From: Deltaproteobacteria bacterium | Lineage (GTDB): Bacteria; Desulfobacterota; Desulfobaccia; Desulfobaccales; 0-14-0-80-60-11 | DNA length: 8,178 nt | Reading direction: 5' to 3' | Assembly (NCBI GenBank): GCA_016874945.1 | Contig: VGSO01000114.1 | Coordinates: forward strand, 1 to 8,178 | Shown here: positions 1 to 6,451 of the stretch, piece after piece | Position numbering within the stretch: position 1 is the first letter of the stretch | How the letters are laid out: every line of letters begins with the position of its first letter | Notes under the pieces: generated by a model | Database searches by the model: none | What the model was told of the DNA's origin: nothing | What the model saw: the letters and a program-made list of their open reading frames with translations, nothing else | Position numbers and translations under genes: made by a program

Positions 1-844
1 CATAGCCGTAAACTGCCAGGCCGGTGGGGTCAAAGGGCTTATACCCCGGGGCCAGGATGGCGGACCCCACCTGGAGAGTCATCTCTTCAGCCCTCTGGTC
101 GTAGTCAATGGCCCCCGCGGCGCAGAACTGGGCGCAGACGCCGCAGTCCCCGGTTTGGAGCTTGACGCAGTTGGTTTCGTCGATGACCGGCGCGTTGGGC
201 ACCGCCTGGGGGTATAAGCGGTAAATATTGCCCCGGGTGTTGAGGCCGGCGTTGAATTCGTTGAGCTTGGGGATGGGGGTCTTGCCGCTGATCCGGGCCA
301 GGTCCTGGAAATGGCCGGTGGGACAGACGAACTGGCAGGCGCCGCAGGTGCGGCATACTTCGGAGAAATTGCCGTAGGGCGTGGTCACCTGCCTTTTGGC
401 GCCCCGGCCCACCAGGCCGATGGCCCCCACATGCTGGACTTCGTGGCACATGCGCACGCATTGGCCGCACAAAATGCAGTCGCCTTCTCCTTTGGGGAAG
501 CTGGGCTCCGTTACTCCCAGCTGGGCGGCGATCTCTTTCAGAGCCGGGACTTCCGGGCAGCGGGACAGCAGCAGATCGATCACCAGGCGGCGGCCTTCCA
601 GCACATCCGGGGTATCCGTCTGGACCTGGAGGCCTTCGGTCACCGGGTAGGTGCAGGACGCGGTGAGTATGGTGCGGCTGCCTCCGGTGACTTCCACCAG
701 ACAGAGGCGGCAGCCCCCGTAAGGTTTGATGGCCTCGTAAAAACACAGGGTGGGGATGCTCACCCCGAGTTTTCGAGGCGCCTTCAGCACGGTGGTTCCT
801 TCCGGAACCTCCACTGGCCGATCATTAATAGTTAACTTGACCAT
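1..844 (-). CDS. NuoG-type ferredoxin module fused to the C-terminal portion of HdrA (partial, runs off left edge)
   Basis: The first 281 residues are visible; the rest lies beyond position 1. Residues 1-80 form a NuoG/HydA-type [2Fe-2S] ferredoxin domain with C34, C45, C48 and C64. The His-Cys3 cluster motif usual in NuoG is absent; residues 95-120 hold a short Cys-poor helix region instead. Two [4Fe-4S] motifs follow: C123/C126/C129/C133 and C164/C167/C170/C174-P. From about residue 194 the sequence changes to HdrA: NEFNAGL, then YPQAVPN, a HdrA ferredoxin motif (C226, C234, C237, C241, followed by AGAIDYDQ) and the AILAPGYKPFDP strand of the HdrA FAD fold. The HdrA part enters at mid-protein, so its FAD-binding N-terminus is missing here and is supplied by the gene at 2760-3653. 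The start ATG at 844-842 lies 11 bases after the nuoF-like stop and has an AGAGAG-type ribosome site. Likely role: electron wire from NuoF to an HdrA flavin, in the cytoplasm. Family assignment is firm; complex function is inferred. Confidence 0.88.
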   Translation of the reverse strand, partial: MVKLTINDRPVEVPEGTTVLKAPRKLGVSIPTLCFYEAIKPYGGCRLCLVEVTGGSRTILTASCTYPVTEGLQVQTDTPDVLEGRRLVIDLLLSRCPEVPALKEIAAQLGVTEPSFPKGEGDCILCGQCVRMCHEVQHVGAIGLVGRGAKRQVTTPYGNFSEVCRTCGACQFVCPTGHFQDLARISGKTPIPKLNEFNAGLNTRGNIYRLYPQAVPNAPVIDETNCVKLQTGDCGVCAQFCAAGAIDYDQRAEEMTLQVGSAILAPGYKPFDPTGLAVYGY

Positions 845-855
845 CGCGTCTCTCT

Positions 856-2763
856 TTATTCCACGACAATTGCGCCGAATTTACATTTTTCATAGCAAGT
901 GCCGCACTTGATGCACTTCTCCTGGATGACCCGGTGCACCACCTTTTTGGCCCCCTCAATGGCCTCTACGGGGCATTTCAGGCGGCAGAGCTGGCAGCCG
1001 TTGCACTGGTCCAGGACCCGGAAGGTGATTAGGTCTTTGCACACATGGGCCGGGCATTTCTGGTCCCGGATGTGGGCTTCGTATTCGTCCCGGAAATATT
1101 TGATGGTGGACAGCACCGGGTTGGGCGCGGTCTGGCCCAGGCCGCACAGGGAAGTCTTCTTGATGAGCTCGCTCATCTTGACCAGCTTATCGATGTCGCC
1201 CTCTTGGCCCTTGCCCGCGGTGATGGTTTCCAGCATCTCCATGAGCCGCAGCGTCCCCTCCCGGCAGGGGGTGCATTTGCCGCAGGACTCGTCCTTGGTG
1301 AAGTCGATGAAGTACTTGGCCACGTCCACCATGCAGTCCCGCTCGTCCATGACGATCATGCCGCCGGAGCCCATGATGGAGCCCAGGGCGCCCAGGGACT
1401 CGTAATCCACCGGGGTGTCCAGGTATTCCCCGGGGATGCACCCCCCTGAGGGGCCGCCGGTCTGCACCGCCTTAAAGTCCCGGCCCCTGTCGATGCCGCC
1501 GCCGATCTCAAAGATCATCTCCCTTAAAGTGATCCCCAGGGGAATTTCCACCAGCCCGGTGTTGTTGACTTTCCCCACCATGGCGAAGACCGTGGTGCCC
1601 GGGGAGGACTTGGTGCCGAAGCCCGCATACCATTCGGCCCCCCGGGTGAGGATGGGAGCGATGTGGGACCAGGTCTTGACGTTGTTGATGATGGTGGGTT
1701 TGCCCCAGAGGCCGCTTTGGGCCGGGAAGGGCGGCCGGGGGCGGGGTTCGCCCACCCGGCCTTCAATGGAGGCGATGAGCGCGGTTTCTTCGCCGCACAC
1801 GAACGCGCCCGCGCCTTCCCTAATCCTGAGATTGAAGGAGAAGCCGGTCCCGAAGATCTCGTCCCCCAGAAGGCCCAGGTCTTCGGCCTGCCGGATGGCG
1901 ATCTTCAGCCGGTGGATGGCCAGCGGGTATTCGGCCCGGCAGTAAATGTAGCCTTCCTGGGCGCCGATGGCAAAGGCACCGATGGCCATGCCTTCGATGA
2001 CGGCGTGGGGGTCGCCCTCCAGGATGCCCCGGTCCATAAAGGCTCCGGGGTCGCCCTCGTCGGCGTTGCAGATGACATATTTGGTGTCGCTCTGGTTTTT
2101 ATAAGCGAACTCCCACTTCAGCCCCGTGGGGAATCCCGCGCCGCCCCGGCCCCGGAGCCCCGAGGCCTTGACTTCCGCAATGACCGCTTCCGGGTTCATG
2201 GAGGTGAGGACTTTATAAAGTCCGGTATAACCCCCGCGGGCGATGTATTCTTCAATACGCTCCGGGTGGATGAAGCCGCAGTTCCGTAAGGCGACCTTCA
2301 CCTGTTTTTGGAAGAAAGGGATCTCTTCATACTTGAGCACGTCCACCGGCAGGGCCGGGGGATGGGGGTTGGCGTAGTGGCGGGTTTTGCCTTCCACCAG
2401 GAACTCTTCCTGGTCGATGCGGCACAGGAGCTGCTCGGGGTAGATCTCCCCGGCCTGAAGGGCTTCGGCCAGGGCTTCGGCCCGGGCGGGAGTCATGGCC
2501 TCATAGGTGAGGCGCACCTTGCCGGGATAGATCACATCCACCAGTGGTTCCTTTTGACAGAAGCCGATGCAGCCGGTCTTCTCCAGGGCCGCGTCCAGGC
2601 CCAGCTCGGCGATCTTGGCCTCCAGGGCCCGGTAAACCTTGTCCGCGCCGGAAGAGATGCCGCAGGTGGCCATGCCCACCATGATCTTGATCTTGTCAGG
2701 ATAGGTGAGCTTCAGACCCTGCTCCGCGATTTTCTTAAGCTGGTCCAGGGAGGTGATCTTCAT
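856..2763 (-). CDS. NuoF/HndC-type NADH-binding flavoprotein with extra N- and C-terminal Fe-S domains
   Basis: A 635-residue, NuoF-like electron-input subunit that binds FMN and NAD(P)(H). Residues about 20-110 are a thioredoxin-like [2Fe-2S] domain with C34, C65 and C69 (TGCIGFC, then EPLVDV). The central NuoF core follows: GRGGAGFPTG near residue 205 and the CNADEGDPGAF segment (FMN/NADH site), then CGEETALIASIEG. CGKCTPC near 490 plus a later Cys (TSLCGLG) provide the N3-type [4Fe-4S] cluster. The last 55 residues are a ferredoxin domain with two CxxCxxCxxxC motifs (CNGCQLCRLKCP and CIKCGTCYEKC). This layout is that of HndC and of the beta subunits of NAD(P)-dependent FeFe hydrogenases and formate dehydrogenases, longer than complex I NuoF (about 440). 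I chose the ATG at 2763-2761 because it overlaps the upstream stop as ATGA and begins MKITSLDQLKK, normal for the family; a longer open frame to 2871 adds low-complexity residues only. The ATGA overlap suggests translational coupling. No hydrogenase or formate dehydrogenase catalytic gene is visible here. Confidence 0.95.
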   Translation of the reverse strand: MKITSLDQLKKIAEQGLKLTYPDKIKIMVGMATCGISSGADKVYRALEAKIAELGLDAALEKTGCIGFCQKEPLVDVIYPGKVRLTYEAMTPARAEALAEALQAGEIYPEQLLCRIDQEEFLVEGKTRHYANPHPPALPVDVLKYEEIPFFQKQVKVALRNCGFIHPERIEEYIARGGYTGLYKVLTSMNPEAVIAEVKASGLRGRGGAGFPTGLKWEFAYKNQSDTKYVICNADEGDPGAFMDRGILEGDPHAVIEGMAIGAFAIGAQEGYIYCRAEYPLAIHRLKIAIRQAEDLGLLGDEIFGTGFSFNLRIREGAGAFVCGEETALIASIEGRVGEPRPRPPFPAQSGLWGKPTIINNVKTWSHIAPILTRGAEWYAGFGTKSSPGTTVFAMVGKVNNTGLVEIPLGITLREMIFEIGGGIDRGRDFKAVQTGGPSGGCIPGEYLDTPVDYESLGALGSIMGSGGMIVMDERDCMVDVAKYFIDFTKDESCGKCTPCREGTLRLMEMLETITAGKGQEGDIDKLVKMSELIKKTSLCGLGQTAPNPVLSTIKYFRDEYEAHIRDQKCPAHVCKDLITFRVLDQCNGCQLCRLKCPVEAIEGAKKVVHRVIQEKCIKCGTCYEKCKFGAIVVE

Positions 2764-3653
2764 AGGCTTGCCGTCTTGGTGTAAGTGTTGATGATTTTGT
2801 CCGCCTGGCCGGTGGTCAGCCGTCCAAAGGTGTCGTCGCCGATGCGGATGGCCGGGGCCAGGGCGCAGCAACCGATGCAGCGCACCACTTCCAGGGTGAA
2901 GAGCATATCCGCGGTAGTTTGTCCATGCCTTATCCCTAAACGCCGCTCTAACTGGTCCAACAGCCGGGGCGAACCTTTAACGAAGCAGCCGGTGCCCAGG
3001 CATACGCTGATGATGTGTTTTCCCCGGGGCACCAGGCTGAAGGCGTTATAGAAACTGGCCACCCGCAGGACTTCGGTGAGGGGGATCTGGAGTTCCCCGG
3101 CCACATGCTCCAGGGCCGCTTGGGGGAGCCAGTTGAAGTGGCTGTTGACGGCCAGGAGAATGGGAAGCAGATTGCCCCGCTCCTCCCGGTGGCTGGCAAT
3201 GATGTCCGCCACCGCGGCCTCGTCGGTGGCCGCGGCATAGGCGGTGCGGGCCCGGGCCGCGTCTTCCGGGGGAAGCTGCACCTCGTAGCGGATGGGACAG
3301 GCATCCAGGCAGACCCCGCAACCGGTGCACCTGGCGGGGTCCACATAGCGTGGTTTCTTATGGAAAGTTACCTGGAGACACCCCGGCTCGCCGGTAATTT
3401 CTTGAACGTCCGCCAGGGTATGAATCTCGATATTGTGGTGCCGGCCGACCTCGACCAGCTTGGGGGAAATTACTCACATGGCGCAGTCGTTGGTGGGAAA
3501 GGTCTTGTCGATCTGGGCCATCTTGCCGCCGATGGCCGGACCTTTCTCCACCAGGTGGACGTAGTATCCGGAATTGGCCAGGTCCAGGGCAGCCTGAATC
3601 CCGGAAATGCCGCCTCCCACCACCACCACCGACCCGAGGACGTTTTCGGTCAT
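2760..3653 (-). CDS. HdrA N-terminal domain (selenocysteine) fused to NuoE; UGA at codon 60 read through
   Basis: Read through the TGA at 3476-3474, this is one 297-residue protein. Residues 5-45 open an FAD Rossmann fold (VVVVGGGISG, GxGxxG at 13-18, acidic E36 ending the second strand, then IGGKMAQ). Residues 50-65 read TFPTNDCAM-U-VISPK, matching the HdrA motif in which the second Cys is Sec in many deltaproteobacteria and methanococci; here C57 and U60. Residues 109-119 (CTGCGVCLDACP) are the following HdrA ferredoxin motif. HdrA similarity ends there, and residues about 130-297 are a complete NuoE [2Fe-2S] thioredoxin-like subunit with C218/C223 (CxxxxC) and C259/C263 (CIGCC). Homology runs in one frame on both sides of the TGA, and a SECIS-like hairpin follows it. 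The AGGGAGAG ribosome site sits 4 bases from the ATG. If the TGA stopped translation, a 59-residue fragment and a NuoE starting near GTG 3344 would result; I consider this unlikely. Role inferred: NuoE partner of NuoF and donor of half the HdrA FAD site. Confidence 0.9.
3440..3476 (-). promoter_or_regulatory. Selenocysteine UGA with bacterial SECIS-like hairpin
   Basis: The UGA occupies 3476-3474. Fifteen bases further on, a 7-bp stem (3459-3453 with 3446-3440: GCUGGUC against GGCCGGC, including two G-U pairs) closes a six-base loop GAGGUC at 3452-3447. The AGGUC in the loop matches the apical-loop core I recall from the E. coli fdhF SECIS, which SelB recognises. The loop begins about 22 bases after the UGA, within the spacing expected for bacterial SECIS elements. 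It lies wholly inside the coding sequence, as expected in bacteria. The pairing is read by eye; no folding energy was calculated. Confidence 0.75.
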
Positions 3654-3657
3654 GAAA

Positions 3658-3665
3658 CTCTCCCT
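3658..3665 (-). promoter_or_regulatory. Ribosome binding site of the HdrA(N)-NuoE gene
   Basis: On the minus strand AGGGAGAG ends four bases before the ATG at 3653-3651 (six bases from the AGGGAG core). This strong Shine-Dalgarno fixes the start at the HdrA N-terminus, upstream of the UGA. It therefore supports the long read-through product over a NuoE starting internally. Confidence 0.75.
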
Positions 3666-3694
3666 TTGTGCTCAAATTCCAATACCTATAAAGT

Positions 3695-3711
3695 AGCGAG
3701 AATTATGCCAA
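3695..3711 (-). promoter_or_regulatory. Candidate sigma-54 promoter for the HdrA/Nuo operon
   Basis: The minus strand reads TTGGCATAATTCTCGCT. The GG (3709-3708) and GC (3697-3696) doublets are exactly ten bases apart, as in -24/-12 promoters. The -24 element TTGGCA is good; the -12 element TCGC deviates from TTGC by one base. Initiation about 12 bases downstream would give a leader of about 30 bases ending in the ribosome site. The embedded CATAAT could instead be a sigma-70 -10 box, but no convincing -35 sits 16-18 bases upstream. An activator site was not identified. Confidence 0.4.
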
Positions 3712-4208
3712 AATATTTTCAATTATTGTGGAAATTCCCAGTAATTCAGTAGGCTACCTTAGCTATTGATTATGAACATATTTTCTAAATTACCTCCAGT
3801 TAGATTTTTATATAGTATTTCGTGCAAACTTTTGAATGAAGAGGTTCGCCCCATGGGGGGAGGTTTTCCCCCTCATGAATTCATAGTGGCGGAAACCTGG
3901 CATTGCGGCGGAACTTAAAGATAGCCCAGGCCGACTTCCAGTTCAGCATCAAGTTCCTAGCTTCCCTGAATTTCTGAAGTAAGAGCCATTTTACCGACTT
4001 TTTACCAAATGTTCAAATCAATATTATTATTTTGTTCATCAGTAATGATTCAAAATAGACCATGGATAATATGCCCATTGGGAAGAGCCCCTCCCCTAAT
4101 CATTATATGGTAATCTCATTTTCTCTCCCCGGAGGCCACAAAATTACTCGCCGGATTTGCCGGTAGAGGTATTATAATTTATTGAAATCGGAAACCTGGT
4201 TGACCAAT

Positions 4209-4213
4209 GGGGA
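4209..4213 (+). promoter_or_regulatory. Ribosome binding site deciding the glnS start
   Basis: GGGGA lies eight bases before the ATG at 4222. The alternative in-frame ATG at 4207 has no purine-rich sequence at a suitable distance upstream (it is preceded by GGTTGACCA). The product starting at 4222 (MSANHTAQPLDFIRQI) also has the same offset from the conserved FIRQI motif as E. coli GlnRS (MSEAEARPTNFIRQI), within one residue. Confidence 0.6.
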
Positions 4214-4221
4214 AAAGAGTC

Positions 4222-5910
4222 ATGTCTGCAAATCATACCGCCCAACCTCTGGATTTCATCAGGCAAATAGTAGCCGAAGACCTCAAGGCCGGTAAAAATG
4301 ACGGACGGCTGGTGACCCGCTTTCCTCCCGAGCCCAACGGCTATCTGCACATCGGCCACGCCAAGTCCATCTGCCTCAACTTCGGCATCGCCAGGGAATT
4401 CGGGGGCCAGTGCAACCTGCGCTTCGACGACACCAACCCCACCAAAGAAGAGCAAGAGTATGTGGACTCCATCCAGGAGGACGTGCGCTGGCTGGGGTTT
4501 GATGGGGAGGACCGCCTCTATTACGCGTCCGATTACTTCGAACAGATGTACGACTACGCCGAGCACCTGATAAAAACAGGGAAAGCCTTTGTCTGCGATT
4601 TGACCGCCGATGAGATCCGGGAGTACCGGGGCACCTTGACCCAGCCGGGAAAAAACAGCCCTTATCGGGACCGCTCCGTGGAAAAGAATCTGAACCTCTT
4701 CCGGCGCATGCGGGCCGGGGAATTCCCCGACGGCGGGCGGGTGCTCCGGGCCAAGATCGATATGGCCTCTCCCAACATCAATATGCGGGACCCGGTGCTC
4801 TACCGCATCCTCCATGCAGACCACCACCGCACCGGCGATAAGTGGTGCATTTATCCCATGTACGATTACGCCCACCCCATTTCCGACGCCCTGGAAGGCA
4901 TCACCCACTCCATCTGCACCCTGGAGTTTGAAGACCACCGGCCTCTGTACGACTGGACCCTGGACCACCTGCCCGTGCCCTACCGGCCCTACCAGTATGA
5001 ATTCGCTCGCCTCAACCTCACTTATACGGTGATGAGCAAGCGGAAGCTGCTGAAACTGGTGCAGGAGGGCCGCGTGGCAGGCTGGGACGACCCCCGCATG
5101 CCCACCATCTCCGGAATGCGCCGCCGGGGCTACCAGCCGGAAGCCATGCGGCACTTTTGCGATCTCATCGGGGTGGGCAAACGGGAAAACCTGGTGGAAC
5201 TGTCCCTCCTGGAATACTGCGTCCGGGAAGATCTGAACCGGCGCGCTCCCCGGGTCATGGGGGTGCTTCGCCCCCTGAAAGTGGTCCTGGTCAATTACCC
5301 GGCGGGGCAGGTGGAAGAACTGGAAGCGGTCAATAACCCTGAGGACCCCGCCATGGGCGCCCGGAAAGTCCCCTTTTCCCGGGAGCTGTTTATTGAACGG
5401 GAGGACTTTATGGAAGAGCCGCCGAAAAAATTCTACCGCCTGGCCCCGGGGCGGGAAGTGCGCCTCAGATACGCTTATTTCATCAAGTGCCTGGAAGTGG
5501 TCAAAGATAATACGGGGGAAGTGGTGGAGCTGCGCTGCACCTATGACCCTGAGACCAGGGGCGGATATGCTCCCGACGGCCGCCGGGTGAAGGCCACCCT
5601 CCACTGGGTGTCCGCGCCCCACGCCCGCCCGGCGGAAGTGCGCCTTTACGACCGCCTCTTCACCAAGCCCAACCCCGGGGAAGATAAGGACACCGATTTT
5701 CTGGCCCACCTCAATCCCCACTCCCTGGAGACTTTGAAGCCCTGTTGGGTGGAGCCGTCTTTGGCGGCGGCCACCCCGGGGAATTTTTACCAGTTCGAGC
5801 GCCTGGGCTATTTTTGCGCCGATAAGGAAACCGGGCCCGGGAACCTGGTCTTCAACCGCACCGTGACCTTAAAAGACCCCTGGGCCAAGATCCAACAGGT
5901 AGAGAAATAG
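4222..5910 (+). CDS. glnS: Glutaminyl-tRNA synthetase
   Basis: A 562-residue class I aminoacyl-tRNA synthetase that attaches glutamine to tRNA-Gln in the cytoplasm. It follows the E. coli enzyme (about 554 residues) closely from end to end. Recognisable segments: FIRQIVAEDL near the N-terminus, RFPPEPNGYLHIGHAKS with the HIGH signature at 43-46, CNLRFDDTNP, REYRGTLTQPGKNSPYRDRS, LRAKIDMASPN, the MSKRKL (KMSKS-equivalent) loop at 271-276, WDDPRMPTISGMRRRGY, and the C-terminal beta-barrel anticodon-binding domain (HWVSAPHA, RLYDRLF, NPHSLE, VFNRTVTLKDPWAK). All catalytic motifs are intact, so it should be active. It is monocistronic, divergent from the HdrA/Nuo operon and convergent with the receiver gene, so no functional link is implied. 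A bacterial GlnRS is not universal outside gammaproteobacteria; its presence means Gln-tRNA need not depend only on the GatCAB transamidation route. A long open frame antisense to this gene is a codon-bias shadow. Confidence 0.98.
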   Translation: MSANHTAQPLDFIRQIVAEDLKAGKNDGRLVTRFPPEPNGYLHIGHAKSICLNFGIAREFGGQCNLRFDDTNPTKEEQEYVDSIQEDVRWLGFDGEDRLYYASDYFEQMYDYAEHLIKTGKAFVCDLTADEIREYRGTLTQPGKNSPYRDRSVEKNLNLFRRMRAGEFPDGGRVLRAKIDMASPNINMRDPVLYRILHADHHRTGDKWCIYPMYDYAHPISDALEGITHSICTLEFEDHRPLYDWTLDHLPVPYRPYQYEFARLNLTYTVMSKRKLLKLVQEGRVAGWDDPRMPTISGMRRRGYQPEAMRHFCDLIGVGKRENLVELSLLEYCVREDLNRRAPRVMGVLRPLKVVLVNYPAGQVEELEAVNNPEDPAMGARKVPFSRELFIEREDFMEEPPKKFYRLAPGREVRLRYAYFIKCLEVVKDNTGEVVELRCTYDPETRGGYAPDGRRVKATLHWVSAPHARPAEVRLYDRLFTKPNPGEDKDTDFLAHLNPHSLETLKPCWVEPSLAAATPGNFYQFERLGYFCADKETGPGNLVFNRTVTLKDPWAKIQQVEK

Positions 5911-5923
5911 TAAAGAGGAGGGG

Positions 5924-5968
5924 AAAAAATGAGGGGAGGGCAAGGAGCGTGTCCCCCTGGCTTTCCCC
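5924..5968 (-). terminator. Intrinsic terminator of the receiver-domain gene
   Basis: Arms at 5933-5945 and 5956-5968 pair over 13 positions with one mismatch and two G-U pairs, closing a ten-base loop. Read on the minus strand, the stem is followed after three bases by TTTTTT (5929-5924), the layout of a rho-independent terminator for the gene ending at 6041. On the plus strand no T-tract follows, so its use by glnS is doubtful. Confidence 0.65.
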
Positions 5969-6040
5969 CCGCATTATTCCTGGGTCTCCCGTAAGAACGG
6001 GGATGACCATGGAGTCGAGGGGAGGCGGGTTAAAAGAAGC

Positions 6041-6451
6041 TCAGAAATTCTTTCCTTCCAGAGAGGACAGGCGGGGGTAGTGTTTGACCATGGTCAACAC
6101 TTCCCAGTCCTCATAAGGGGCCAGGAGGCAGGAATAAATACCGATATCCATGGCCTCTCGAATAATGCCCCGATGACTTTTATGCCGCTTGTCGCACAGG
6201 AGCACGATGCGGCAGTTCCGGCAGCCCACCTTGATCTTGGCATAGAGCCCCCCGCCATATTTGATGGCCATTTCGCAGTCCAAAAAAACCGTGGCGTAGG
6301 TCTCTTTTTTAAGGGCCAGATGCAGGTCCTGGGGGGTGGCCACGATGGTGGGCAGATAGTTATTGCCCCGGAGCAGGTCCACGAGATAGGCCCGCGTCTC
6401 ATCATTGGCTACCAGGAGCAGCAGGGCGGCGCGGTGTTTGGGCGGATTCAT
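6041..6451 (-). CDS. Stand-alone degenerate response-regulator receiver domain
   Basis: A 136-residue protein with a CheY-like alternating strand/helix pattern and no output domain. Landmarks: hydrophobic first strand ALLLLVANDE with the acidic pair D17/E18; VFLDCE with D58 at the phospho-acceptor position; IVLLCDK with C86 where Thr/Ser is normal; and CLLAPYE with A111 where the invariant Lys of the K-P motif is expected. P112 is retained. Loss of the Lys and Thr/Ser suggests it cannot switch in the usual way, although Asp58 remains. It carries five cysteines, including a CxxC (C77, C80). No histidine kinase is adjacent. Expression is probably monocistronic, ending at the terminator at 5924-5968. 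Fold assignment is fairly sure; partner and function are unknown. It could be a protein-interaction or sensing adaptor rather than a phospho-relay component. Confidence 0.75.
   Translation of the reverse strand: MNPPKHRAALLLLVANDETRAYLVDLLRGNNYLPTIVATPQDLHLALKKETYATVFLDCEMAIKYGGGLYAKIKVGCRNCRIVLLCDKRHKSHRGIIREAMDIGIYSCLLAPYEDWEVLTMVKHYPRLSSLEGKNF

Larger units (their letters stand above)
3654..4221. other. Divergent intergenic region, AT-rich, no gene seen
   Basis: About 570 bases separate the operon start from glnS. The stretch is clearly more AT-rich than the flanking genes and has no convincing reading frame. It contains the sigma-54-like site, a GC-rich 9-bp hairpin at 3852-3877 (CATGGGGGG against CCCCCTCATG, loop 3861-3868) overlapping a perfect 10-bp palindrome ATGAATTCAT at 3875-3884, and a TATAAT at 4174-4179 that may be the glnS -10 box, although I find no good -35 at the right distance. 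The hairpin lacks a T-tract on either strand, so it is not an obvious terminator. The function of 3780-4140 is unknown. Confidence 0.5.

Noticed and set aside
105..746. Arg/Pro/Gly-rich open frame overlapping the NuoG/HdrA fusion gene
   Set aside because: Composition typical of out-of-frame GC-rich sequence; the in-frame product has full Fe-S motifs.
2764..2871. N-terminal extension of the NuoF-like gene to an ATG at 2871
   Set aside because: The extra 36 residues are low-complexity out-of-frame translation of the upstream NuoE gene; the family-like start is the ATGA-overlapping ATG at 2763.
2760..3344. NuoE starting at the GTG at 3344 as an independent gene
   Set aside because: It has no ribosome site of its own, it would begin in the middle of the HdrA ferredoxin segment (RYVDPARC), and the upstream frame is coding HdrA with a strong ribosome site; the only interruption is the TGA at a known selenocysteine position.
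3841..3990. Possible transposase or protein remnant in the intergenic region
   Set aside because: Translations in the plus frames gave only short stretches broken by stops and no recognisable motif.
3654..4221. T-box or other riboswitch upstream of glnS
   Set aside because: No conserved T-box sequence or leader with a terminator before the glnS start could be seen.
4144..5721. A 525-codon open frame antisense to glnS
   Set aside because: It is a mirror of the high-GC codon bias of glnS, has no recognisable domains, and the plus-strand glnS is unambiguous.
5983..6008. Hairpin (CCCGT-AAGA-ACGGG with GGTC/GACC flanks) downstream of glnS as its terminator
   Set aside because: Short interrupted stem and no T-tract on the plus strand; not enough to call a terminator.
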